NCBI RefSeq assembly: GCF_026151205.1
Contig: NC_087081.1
Coordinates: forward strand, 10,853,113-10,913,112
Length of the DNA stretch: 60,000 bases
From: Bolinopsis microptera
Lineage: Eukaryota; Ctenophora; Tentaculata; Lobata; Bolinopsidae
Direction: 5' to 3'
Position numbers and translations under genes: made by a program. This document shows, piece by piece, positions 34,931 to 45,507 of the stretch (positions are counted from its first letter, which is position 1; the number at the start of each line of letters is the position of its first letter). The notes under the pieces are model-generated. The model searched no databases. It had not been told where the DNA came from and worked only from the letters and a program-made list of their open reading frames with translations.

Positions 34931-34984
34931 ATGACGGAACTGTATAACTCAGCTGCTGGTACTTCTACTAGTGCGTCAGACAGG
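34931..34984 (+). CDS. Possible first coding exon of an unknown gene
   Basis: ATG in a good context (AACAACATGA) opens MTELYNSAAGTSTSASDR and runs into a strong GTAAGTG donor in phase 0. About 15-60 bases upstream are GTCACGTGAT (USF/TFE-type E-box) and CCCGGAAG (ETS-type site), a common arrangement for housekeeping promoters. Downstream come 8 kb of nested transposons, so later exons would have to lie beyond 43 kb; I could not identify any. The reading rests on a short peptide and is tentative. Confidence 0.4.
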
Positions 34985-35148
34985 GTAAGTGTGTCAGGGT
35001 AAAATTTGAGAAATATAATCTCTTAGTTCATATTTTTCACATTTAAAAAGTTGACTTGATTCCACGATTTAGGTGGTCGCTTTTTGAATGATCGCTTTTT
35101 ATCACCACTGAAATCTACCTTTTTGACATGTGTTAGATGTTACAGTAT

Positions 35149-35660
35149 ACACTATTTTACCAAAACCCATATTCATGGGTAGAGTGGACCGCTGCCAGTG
35201 TCTCTCTTTCCCAAACAAAAGGAAATGATATTAATTTGATTGACCGTTCTCAAATGCAAAATGATACCGAGAATGAAATCGGTCGCTCGCTTTTTCCATT
35301 CATTCACGGCTTACGAATTGTAATAAATTTCGATTGATTACATCAGTCAGATGCTGTAAAAATCTCTTTGGGTTGCGTTCGGATCGATACCTAGTATTTC
35401 GGGGTAAGGGTAGTAGTTATTGCTTATTGAATTAGCTGAAGTTTATTGAATCTTTATTGCCGAGTACAGCTGCCTTTGGGTAGATCTTCTTAATCTATTA
35501 CAATTGTAAATGAATGGGAAAAGCGAGCGACCGATTTCATTCTCGGTATCATTTTGCATTTGAGAACGGTCAATCAAATTAATATCATTTCCTTTTGTTT
35601 GGGAAAGAGAGACACTGGCAGCGGTCCACTCTACCCATGAATATGGGTTTTGGTAAAATA
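35149..35660. mobile_element. Complete FB-A foldback element
   Basis: Arms of about 185 bp (ends ATTTTACCAAAACCCAT and complement) enclose about 135 bp. It gives the reference structure for the solo arms and partial copies listed elsewhere. No transposase is present. Confidence 0.85.
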
Positions 35661-35865
35661 TCATCTCTTTTTGATTATAATGTCAGGGTACTTTATAAAG
35701 TCGAAATATAAACTGATATCTTCATTAATTAATAAGGAGGAAGTTTCAACGATTTCGAAATTTTCCTTTAAAAACATTTCCTTGTGTTTAGGTAAGCATA
35801 TCGGTCGATCACTGACTGAATATGCCACCTAATACTCATTCAAGTTGGCATTAAATTCATATATA

Positions 35866-38650
35866 ATGACATTAAACTGTCGTGGCAAAGCAGAATTTGT
35901 TGGAAATCACGAATGAGCAAAATTCTCACCTTTCGCACGTGCAAACTTTGAGCGGACGTTGCGTGCGCATCCAATATTGAATCGCCGTAAATTTTTTCAT
36001 GTAATTGTTTTATATATAGTTTAATAAGCATGCAAAGTTTCAAAGTATTTCAAGAAGAACTGTAATCACAACGGCACTCTAAAGTTGACAGAAAATGACG
36101 AAAACAGCAATTTTCAGTGATTTTAGCAATTTTCTATCAATTTGGGCGTGTCCCCACGTGTGCAACTTTTCGATTTTCAACTTCAAAACTAGCCTAATGC
36201 ACAATTTATACCTATAGGAAGCAGAACTGAGCTCCTCAACTCAAGGCATGGCCCAACACCAGAGAATACTAAATCGCAAAATTGACGTTTTTATAAAATA
36301 ATTCTTCAAAAAAGCACAAACTTCAATGACGAATATCTTTATGAAGGAGCAAGCTAGAAAAACTTTCCGGTAGATTTTCAGAATGCTTGAACAATTATCT
36401 AAGGTGAAATTCTCCTCAGATTTTGAATAAAATTACTCCTTAATGGTTTAAAATTAAGTTTAAAAGTTATTACTTTGTCAAAAATCAAGTTTTAAAAACG
36501 GTTAACTTGATGACGTCATCAAGGGGTGTTTATGACGTCAAATAATTTTTTTATACAATGTAAACTAAAGTGTAAACAATTATTTGCAAGACCTGTGGTC
36601 GGAAATGGCTTTATCTTTTATACTTTTGAATCTATGGACAATTAAATACAGGCTACAATTGACTGGCAAAGCGTCTATCCCTGAATATGTATGTATATAT
36701 ATATATATATATCACGACAATCTGTCGTAAAACAGGGGTTCTAGAAAACCCATTTCCCGATACTCCTGAAACCTGAAACTTTTTTTGCAGTCGATTTGAT
36801 CAACGTCTAGACGCCCTGAAAAATTTCAGATCTCTAACTCAATTTTAACATGGTTTTTAAGGCACCTGAATATGGCGATTTTGGGTTTTTTACCGAATTT
36901 CGTATAACAGTGCTGGCGAGTATTTTATGCAAATTTCTTAAAAATCTCAACATAACTATTTTTTATTCCTGTCATCTTTGACATCAAATTAGAATGTTTT
37001 GAACTAAAAATAATTCTGCTTAACGACTTCCGATGAGTCTTAATGCCTGGAAAACTCGTGCCGGAGGCGGCGGCCTTCGGCCGCCGCCCCCGGCCGGAGT
37101 GCACGCTTCGCGTGCACAAAAGAGGCTTGTAACGTGTACCAAAGGGGGTATAATAGTAAAGGGGGTATAATAGTAAAGGGGGTATAATAGTAAATGGGGA
37201 ACATAGTATACCCACAATAAATGCAACGGTCGTGCTTGCCAGCACTGTGATTTTACCAAAACCCATAATCATGGGTAGAGTGGACCGCTGCCAGTGTCTC
37301 TCTTTCCGAAACAAAAGGAAATGATATTAATTTGATTGACCGTTCTCAAATGCAAAATGATACCAAGAATGAAATCGGTCGCTCGCTTTTCCCATTCATT
37401 TACAATTGTAATAGATTAAGAAGAACTACCCAACTACCCAACTACTCCGGCAGGAGTTTTTCAGGCATTAAGACTCATCGGAAGTCGTTCAGCAGATTTA
37501 TTTTTTAGTTCAAAACATTCTAATTTGATGTCAAAGATGACAGGAATAAAAAATAGTTATGTTGAGATTTTTAAGAAATTTGCATAAAATACTCGCCAAC
37601 ACTGTTATACGAAATTCGGTAAAAAACCCAAAATCGCCATATTCAGGTGCCTTAAAAACCATGTTAAAATTGAGTTAGAGATCTGAAATTTTTCAGGGCG
37701 TCTAGACGTTGACCAAATCGACTGCAAAAAAGTTTCAGGTTTCAGGAGCATCGGGAAATGGGTTTTCTAGAACCCCTGTTTTACGATAGATTGTCGTGAT
37801 ACATGTTATATATATATTCAGGGATAGACGCTTTGCCAGTCACTGTCAATTGTAGCCTGTATTTAATTGTCCATAGATTCAAAAGTATAAAAGATACAGC
37901 TATTTCCGACCACAGGTCTTGAAAATAATTGTTTACACTTTAGTTTACATTGTATAAACAAATTATTTGACTTCATGAACACCCCTTGATGACGTCATCA
38001 AGTTAACAGTTTTTAAAACTTGATTTTTGACAAAGTAATAACTTTTAAAAATGATTTTACACCATTAAAAAGTAATTGTATTCAAAATCTGAGGAAATTT
38101 TCACCTTAGATAATTGTTCAAGCATTCTGAAAATCTACCGGAAAGTTTTTCTAGCTTGCTTCTTCATAAAGATATTCGTCATTGAAGTTTGTGCTTTTTG
38201 AAGAATTATTTTATAAAAACGTCAATTTTGCGATTTAGTATTCTCTGGTGTTGGGCCATGCCTTGGGTGGTGGAGCTCAGTTCTGCTTCCTATAGGTATA
38301 AATTGTGCATTAGGCTAGTTTTAAAGTTGAAAATCGAAAAGTTGCACATGTGGGGACACGCCCAAATTGATAGAAAATTGCTAAAATCACTGAAAATTGC
38401 CGTTTTCGTCATTTTCTGTCAACTTTAGAGTGCCGTTGTGATTACAGTTCTTCTTGAAATACTTTGAAACTTTGCATGCTTATCAAGCTATAAATAAAAC
38501 AATTACATGCAAACATTTACGGCGATTTAATATTGGATGTGCACGCAACGTCCGCTCAAAGTTTGCACGTGCGAAAAGTGAGAAATTTGCTCATTCGTGA
38601 TTTCCAACAAATTCTGCTTTGACACGACAGTTTAATGTCATTAAATATGA
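35866..38650. mobile_element. Inner palindromic element, arms about 1.2 kb
   Basis: 35866-37045 pairs with about 37445-38642. The centre (37046-37440) is asymmetric: it holds a GC double hairpin, a short GGGGGTATAATAGTAAA tandem repeat (about 37140-37195) and an FB-A arm (37250-37425). Diverged relatives at 1140-1360, 9841-10500 and 42830-43070 show it is a family. Confidence 0.8.
37066..37117. repeat. Double GC-rich hairpin with TTC loops
   Basis: 37066-37088 is a perfect 10 bp stem (GGCGGCGGCC) with loop TTC, and 37099-37117 a perfect 8 bp stem (GTGCACGC) with loop TTC. They stand in a strongly AT-rich context. The matching place in the opposite palindrome arm (about 37440-37460) lacks them, which gives an empty site. 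Confidence 0.85.
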
Positions 38651-38715
38651 ATTTACTGGTAATCTTGTTTTGCTCTTATGAGTGGGTCAATCATTTATTT
38701 TTAATTTTTAATTGT

Positions 38716-40228
38716 AGTTGACGAAATGAGAGTCTCCACTCAGTGTGTTAAAACATAATTCTTTGTCGACGTTTCGGCTACATGCCTTTGTCATAAACAG
38801 GACGTACTGAAAACTTACATAGCTGCAAAGATACAATGTTAAAATAATCTATTAATACTACGAAATATAACAACAACAAATAACATCTTGAAACACAACA
38901 ACAATCACAAATTTTTCCAAAGGAAACATAAAATATAACGGTTAAAATAATCCACACCGCAACAAGCCGTGAACAATTCCTCATAGTACTACAAACATTT
39001 TACCAAGATAGCTCCTTCATAAAACTGATTAATCAAAAATTATCTAGGTTTATAAGTTCAATATTACATTAACTTCCAAGTATATTTTATCCAATCACCT
39101 TCATTTACGGACTCAGACAATTGAGTATTTATTTCTGGGTTTTCACGTTTTATTAGAACCGACTGCCACAATTGACGGTCCACATAGTCTTTACATCTTT
39201 TTCGAACTATAAACCGAAACGGTATGTTTGGCATTGAAATGTCTGCATGCTCCTCTAGGTAGTGCTTCCCCATGGCCGTAGATTTGTTGCCATCCCTTAC
39301 TGATTTGTAGTGTTCCCAGGCTCTACTTCTTTTAAACCCTCAGTTTCCCCAATGTAGGACTTATTACATATTTGGCATATTAATTGGTAGCAAATGTTTT
39401 TGATCATGCAGGATTTATCGCACTGGTAGCATTTGCTGTCACTTTGTTTATTGCATTTTGTTTGCTGTAGGCTAGATCTTGTTAAAGCTTCCATGAGACG
39501 TTGTCCTGATGTGAATGTTACCCTGGTGGAATCCAAGAGGTTTTGATTTCTTAGGGTATAGTAGACTTTTCGACACGTCTGTTCATTTATATAAGGTAAT
39601 GATAAGTAAGCTATTTTTGAGTTCTTTTTAGGCGCATTTTGTTTATCCAGTGTATTCTGTGTTTCTCGAATAAGTTTCTTGACAATATTAGGAGGGAAAC
39701 TATTCTTCTTTAGCATATCAGCTATTCTGTTGATACTGAGATCTTGTAGTTCAGGTGTGGAGCTGTTATTGATAGCCCTTCTGATCTCATTTTTGGCTGA
39801 GTTCAGAATCGTTCTACGAGGGTGAGCAGAGGCATAATTTAGGAATATGTCCTGGCTGGTTGGTTTAACAAATAAGGAAAAATCTAACCTCTTGTCCACC
39901 GTATTCATATAGATGTTCAGGTCCAAAAATGCAACACAATCTTTGGAGCACTCATATGTGAACTGTATATCCCTGTTCAACGAGTTAATGTAGTTAAACA
40001 GCAATAGTACTGTGTCTTCATCTCCCTCGATTATGCTGAAGCAGTCATCTACATATCTATCCCACATATCTATGATTGGGAGTCCTATTAGTTGTTGGTA
40101 GAACTTTGAATCAAATCTGAAGTATCCTGCCTGTATGACTGATTTGAGGACCAAGTCAAAGTCCCCGAGGTCCATTCCATTTGTATCGATTTTATCCCTG
40201 TTGTTAAAACAAATCGGCATGGGTGTGA
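38716..40228 (-). pseudogene. Penelope-like retroelement, minus copy (RT piece joined to GIY-YIG piece)
   Basis: The minus strand encodes FNNRDKIDTNGMDLG, GYFRFDSKFYQQLIG and, after a missing 40 residues, LPIIDMWDRYVDDCFSI with the reverse transcriptase YVDD box. Further on are CNKQSDSKCYQCDKSC and the GIY-YIG-type CNKSYIGETEG. A frame break near 39297-39345 cuts the endonuclease domain, and the last 69 residues (ending DWIKYTWKLM) continue in another frame at 39273-39064. The segment upstream of YVDD (40087-40225) exists only in this copy. Confidence 0.8.
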
Positions 40229-41355
40229 AACCAGCTCCACCATTTGCAATAATCTATGTTTACTGTACAATCGAATTGCCTCTGATGGAGAACGACTATT
40301 CCTACATACCAGAAGCTCCCCCCAAACCAGTAGGACTCCCAATCATAGATATGTGGGATAGATATGTAGATGACTGCTTCAGCATAATCGAGGGAGATGA
40401 AGACACAGTACTATTGCTGTTTAACTACATTAACTCGTTGAACAGGGATATACAGTTCACATATGAGTGCTCCAAAGATTGTGTTGCATTTTTGGACCTG
40501 AACATCTATATGAATACGGTGGACAAGAGGTTAGATTTTTCCTTATTTGTTAAACCAACCAGCCAGGACATATTCCTAAATTATGCCTCTGCTCACCCTC
40601 GTAGAACGATTCTGAACTCAGCCAAAAATGAGATCAGAAGGGCTATCAATAACAGCTCCACACCTGAACTACAAGATCTCAGTATCAACAGAATAGCTGA
40701 TATGCTAAAGAAGAATAGTTTCCCTCCTAATATTGTCAAGAAACTTATTCGAGAAACACAGAATACACTGGATAAACAAAATGCGCCTAAAAAGAACTCA
40801 AAAATAGCTTACTTATCATTACCTTATATAAATGAACAGACGTGTCGAAAAGTCTACTATACCCTAAGAAATCAAAACCTCTTGGATTCCACCAGGGTAA
40901 CATTCACATCAGGACAACGTCTCATGGAAGCTTTAACAAGATCTAGCCTACAGCAAACAAAATGCAATAAACAAAGTGACAGCAAATGCTACCAGTGCGA
41001 TAAATCCTGCATGATCAAAAACATTTGCTACCAATTAATATGCCAAATATGTAATAAGTCCTACATTGGGGAAACTGGTAGGTTTAAAAGAAGTAGAGCC
41101 TGGGAACACTACAAATCAGTAAGGGATGGCAACAAATCTACGGCCATGGGGAAGCACTACCTAGAGGAGCATGCAGACATTTCAATGCCAAACATACCGT
41201 TTCGGTTTATAGTTCGAAAAAGATGTAAAGACTATGTGGACCGTCAATTGTGGCAGTCGGTTCTAATAAAACGTGAAAACCCAGAAATAAATACTCAATT
41301 GTCTGAGTCCGTAAATGAAGGTGATTGGATAAAATATACTTGGAAGTTAATGTAA
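40228..41355 (+). pseudogene. Penelope-like retroelement, plus copy (RT C-half plus GIY-YIG endonuclease)
   Basis: The plus strand encodes IGMGVKPAPPFAIIYVYC, the YVDD motif (DMWDRYVDDCFS), a Cys-rich linker and the GIY-YIG-like CQICNKSYIGETGRFKRSR, ending DWIKYTWKLM-stop at 41355. Reverse transcriptase plus C-terminal GIY-YIG is diagnostic of Penelope-like elements. The N-terminal half of the RT is absent. An ATG at 40135 gives a longer open frame, but its first about 30 residues are antisense to the minus copy. From 40331 onward the copy is nearly identical to the inverted one. Confidence 0.85.
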
Positions 41356-41613
41356 TATTGAACTTATAAACCTAGATAATTTTTGATTAATCAGTTTTAT
41401 GAAGGAGCTATCTTGGTAAAATGTTTGTAGTACTATGAGGAATTGTTCACGGCTTGTTGCGGTGTGGATTATTTTAACCGTTATATTTTATGTTTCCTTT
41501 GGAAAAATTTGTGATTGTTGTTGTGTTTCAAGATGTTATTTGTTGTTGTTATATTTCGTAGTATTAATAGATTATTTTAACATTGTATCTTTGCAGCTAT
41601 GTAAGTTTTCAGT

Positions 41614-41659
41614 ACGTCCTGTTTATGACAAAGGCATGTAGCCGAAACGTCGACAAAGA
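41614..41659 (+). other. Hammerhead-ribozyme-like motif at Penelope terminus (plus copy)
   Basis: ATGACAAAGGC...GCCGAAACGTCGAC resembles the Penelope-type minimal hammerhead, with a GGC/GCC stem II, CGAAAC and GTC. The expected CTGATGA box is degenerate (TTTATGA), so activity is doubtful. The inverted copy has the same motif at 38761-38810. Confidence 0.4.
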
Positions 41660-41930
41660 ATTATGTTTTAACACACTGAGTGGAGACTCTCATTTCGTCA
41701 ACTACATTTAAAAATTAAAAATAAAATATGAATTTAATGCCAACTTGAATGAGTATTAAGTGGCATATTCAGTCAGTGATCGACCGATATGCTTACCTAA
41801 ACACAAGGAAATGTTTTTAAAGGAAAAATTTCGAAATCGTTGAAACTTCCTCCTTATTAATGAAGATATCAGTTTATATTTCGACTTTATAAAGTACCCT
41901 GACATTATAATCAAAAAGAGATGATATTTG

Positions 41931-42826
41931 ACCAAAACCCATAATCATGGGTAGAGTGGACCGCTGCACCAGTGTCTCTCTTTCCCAAACAAAAGGAAAT
42001 GATATTAATTTGATTGACCGTTCTCAAATGCAAAATGATACCGAGAATGAAATCGGTCGCTCGCTTTTCCCATTCATTTACAATTTTCTTTCAAAATTCA
42101 AATAAACTTTACATCAATGTATTACAGTTATATTCAATAGAAAAGACCACAATATCTCCTGTGAGGCAAAAACATGGAAAAAGAGAGCTAGAAAAATATT
42201 CATGAGACTCAACACTACCAGACTACAGCTGGAGTGAGAAACATTATGTAAACATCAAAGTAAAATTTATTTCGGCTGAACCAAAACACGGTGGTAAAAC
42301 CATAATTACATTGGTGCCGACCCTACATAAAATCATTAATAAATAATCAAGAGAACAAATTTAAATATATACGATACCTTCTTGCTACTACCCCACAAAC
42401 TTACACGACATAACAACAAAATAACATAATTATATATTATAATATTATAATAACAATCTATCTAGCCACTAGACTCACGTAGATTAAGAAGAACTACCCA
42501 AAGGCAGCTGTACTCGGCAAAAAAGATTCAACAAACTTCAGCTTATTCAATAAATAATAACTGCTACCCTTACCCCGAAATACTAGGTATCGACCCGAAT
42601 GCAACCCAAAGAGATTTTTACAGCATCTGATTGATGTAATCAATCGAAACTTATTACAATTCGTAAGCCGTGAATGAATGGGAAAAGCGAGCGATCGATT
42701 TCATTCTCGGTATCATTTTGCATTTGAGAACGGTCAATCAAATTAATATCATTTCCTTTTGTTTGGGAAAGAGAGACACTGGCAGCGGTCCACTCTACCC
42801 ATGATTATGGGTTTTGGTAAAATATA
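41931..42826. mobile_element. FB-A element with 390 bp insertion
   Basis: The left arm 41931-42089 and the remainder 42479-42826 match the complete copy at 35149-35660. 42090-42478 is unrelated AT-rich sequence that I do not recognise. Confidence 0.7.
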
Positions 42827-42829
42827 TAA

Positions 42830-43100
42830 TATGTATGTATGTATATATGTATCACGACAATCTATCGTAAAACAGGGGTTCTAGAAAACCCATTTCCCGA
42901 TGCTCCTGAAACTTGTAACTTTTTTTGCAATCGATTTGGTCAACGTCTAGACGCCCTGAAAAATTTCAGATCTCTAACTAAATTTTAACATGGTTTTTAA
43001 GGCACCTGAATATGGCGATTTTGGGATTTTTACCGAATTTCGTATAACAGTGCTGGCGAGTAAATGCAACGGTCGTGCTTGCCAGCACTGTGATATCATT
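42830..43100 (+). repeat. Partial copy of the inner palindromic family
   Basis: Matches 36690-36925 (ATCACGACAATCT, GGGTTCTAGAAAACCC, GGCGAGTA), then jumps to the sequence of 37218-37250 (AAATGCAACGGTCGTGCTTG). It is therefore an internally deleted copy. Confidence 0.7.
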
Positions 43101-43379
43101 ATCAATATGTTTTGATTCCTAGTCCTTAGAAGCACTCTATTAACAGTTTTTGACTGATTTGAATGTCCTGCGCAGCAGATTGAAGCATCTTTATATTATT
43201 TACTATTTTTATCATATTAAGCTGTGTAAATTTTATTATAATTCTAATTCTAATAATTGAAATAAATTTGTTTCAGATTGATTTTTATTTGAAATTTAAA
43301 TATTTGGAAATGCTGTTTTTAAATTTGACCCAATAAATTTAGAAAGCGAAAACGTGGTGTCAGTGAAAGTAAAGAATAA

Positions 43380-43409
43380 TTGTCGTCCGGAGGACGGGTA
43401 TCCTGCTAG
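43380..43409 (+). repeat. Helitron-like 3' end
   Basis: GTCCGGAGGAC (a small hairpin) is followed by GGGTATCCTGCTAG and then T. Helitron 3' ends have a hairpin followed by CTRR inserted before T. A similar terminus at 46316-46319 is followed by the same eight bases, AATTATAA after T. Confidence 0.4.
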
Positions 43410-43664
43410 TAATTATAAAGGGACTCATCACGTGTGCAGCTCGCAATTTGCTCTCTTGTAGCTTTAACTTTATATTGACGAAGAAGAAGAAAAAACGTCT
43501 CTGGTCGAACGATAATAAGTAAGTTATGAAACTAAATTATAACATCGATAGCAATAATCTCGGACAAAATATTTCCTAAAAATATAATAAAATATTACAA
43601 GATTACAGTATATATGAAAATTGAAATATCCTGTCATTTTGCATTTAAATTTTGATTCTAACAA

Positions 43665-44283
43665 GTGTCCAAACAACTGTTCAGTGTCCTCTCAAATGCA
43701 GCTAAACAAATGACTGGCTCCAAACAACCGTTCAGTGTCCTCTCAAATGCAGCTAAACAAATGACTGGCTCCAAACAACCGTTCAGTGTCCTCTCAAATG
43801 CAGCTAAACAAATGACTGGCTCCAAACAACCGTTCAGTGTCCTCTCAAATGCAGCTAAACAAATGACTGGCTCCAAACAACTGTTCAGTGTCCTCTCAAA
43901 TGCAGCTAAACAAATGACTGGCTCCAAACAACCGTTCAGTGTCCTCTCAAATGCAGCTAAACAAATGACTGGCTCCAAACAACCGTTCAGTGTCCTCTCA
44001 AATGCAGCTAAACAAATGACTGGCTCCAAACAACCGTTCAGTGTCCTCTCAAATGCAGCTAAACAAATGACTGGCTCCAAACAACCGTTCAGTGTCCTCT
44101 CAAATGCAGCTAAACAAATGACTGGCTCCAAACAACTGTTCAGTGTCCTCTCAAATGCAGCTAAACAAATGACTGGCTCCAAACAACCGTTCAGTGTCCT
44201 CTCAAATGCAGCTAAACAAATGACTGGCTCCAAACAACCGTTCAGTGTCCTCTCAAATGCAGCTAAACAAATGACTGGCTCCA
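43665..44283 (+). repeat. 51 bp minisatellite, 12 units
   Basis: Twelve near-identical units, differing mainly at one C/T. Since 51 is divisible by 3, open frames persist on both strands: 17-residue repeats SKQPFSVLSNAAKQMTG on plus and LEPVICLAAFERTLNGC on minus. It lies just beyond the 3' end of the minus-strand secreted protein frame. I see no independent sign that either frame is translated. Confidence 0.9.
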
Positions 44284-44354
44284 GGTCCCTGATAAAATAT
44301 TTTCTCCACGTGGTTCCCTCCATTCAACAAACAGTCAGAGTCTGGAATCCTTAC

Positions 44355-44833
44355 CTTGCCTACAGGAACTCCGTTCATGGACATTTGGAAGAAATTACCA
44401 ACCTCAACGAACTCAAAATCTTGAAAATTCCTTCTTTGAACTCGACCGTACACTCATCTGCCACGGAATTCTTGTCAGAGTCACAGTGCATTCCTTTGGG
44501 CCAGTTATCACAGGGAACTGATGATCTACGCTCCACATGCTTGTGTGTCACATGGAGAATATGTGACCCCCCAACCTCCAGACTCGGGCTCACTGTTATA
44601 TCCGATCCGTAAAAAGGTTCTCCATTAGGGCTCAAGAAGAACACCATCCCTAAGTTCTGCTTTGTAGTACCAATCCCGATTGTCCGGAGATTGTAGGTTA
44701 CGAGCCGACCTTTACCTCGATCGGTGAACTCGTTCTTCCGGCCATTTCGTAACTTTGTGCATTCGAGAGAAGAAGTTGCTAGAAACAAGGTTACGTGAGC
44801 CAGCAAAGCTAACATGAGCCTTAGTCGTGTCAT
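44355..44833 (-). pseudogene. Small secreted protein, frame-shifted or partial
   Basis: ATG at 44833 opens a clear signal peptide (MTRLRLMLALLAHVTLFLA, then TSSLECTK). The frame continues through NLGMVFFLSPNGEPFYGSD and DNWPKGMHCDSDKNSVADEC to about 44410. The plausible continuation FEFVEVGNFFQMSMNGVPVG lies in another frame and ends at a GTAAGG donor after 44355. A beta-sandwich (lectin-like) fold is a guess from the FEF...F.M..NG pattern. Either one indel or an unseen short intron separates the halves, so gene or recent pseudogene is undecided. Confidence 0.5.
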
Positions 44834-44891
44834 GGTACGGACTTTCTGGGTGTGATTGTAGTGAGCTTAGTAAATCAACATTATATTCATA

Positions 44892-45507
44892 TACCTTATC
44901 GTACCTTATTTTGACGGACATTAATTGAACGCTGGAGGCCCTAACGTTCTTCTTAATGTCCGTTCAAATTCATTTAACTTCAAGTTAAAGTCCGTTGAAT
45001 TTTTTTCAAAACTTTTTCCACTTCGAACTTTTTGTCCAAAATATGACAACTATGAGAACTTTATTGTGCCGTAAGTTAACGACGGAAAGGTTCTCCTTGG
45101 TCTGCCGGAGGCACAGAAAACTCTACTAGTATATTATGATGTAAAATGTTTTCAAGGGTCACTTGCATGGCGGAAAAATTCAACAAAATTATGGCATTCA
45201 ACAACATAGTTCATAAGCTAGTCCCCGCCAACATGACAAACTTGTTCCAGCCTCTAGATATTAGTATTACGGTAAATCGTGTTGCCAAGGACATTGTCCG
45301 ACGTTGTTATAGTTCATATTACTCAGGGGAGGTTATGAAAAAGTGCTAGGAAAGCTCCACGTGATGTTAAGGTTAACCTAAAGTTGTCTAAGTTAAAACC
45401 ACCACACGCCAATTGAATTGTAAAGTTAACACTGAAATGCAGGACCATAATTATGTCCGTTCATTTAATGTCCGTCCAAATAAGGTCCGATAAGGTCCGA
45501 TAAGGTA
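44892..45507 (+). mobile_element. TACCTTATCGG-family element with pogo-like transposase remnant
   Basis: Both ends are present; the right end has a duplicated GGTCCGATAA. The plus strand at about 45073-45350 encodes GKVLLGLPEAQKTLLVYY, then LVPANMTNLFQPLDIS and DIVRRCYSSYYSGEVMKKC. It is the same DDE fragment as at 30.3 kb, with extra small insertions breaking the LVYDVFKGH block. Confidence 0.75.

Larger units (their letters stand above)
35658..41930. mobile_element. Nested palindromic composite
   Basis: The outermost arms 35658-35865 and 41727-41930 are reverse complements. Inside are a second palindrome (35866-38650, arms about 1.2 kb, ends TAATGACATTAAACTG and complement) and an inverted Penelope dimer (38716-41706). 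FB-A elements flank it on both sides (35149-35660; 41931-42826). No gene other than the retroelement is recognised. Confidence 0.85.

Noticed and set aside
40135-40227. First 30 residues of the long plus-strand Penelope frame as RT N-terminus
   Set aside because: This stretch is the antisense of the minus copy's RT segment, so the true plus-strand homology begins near 40228.
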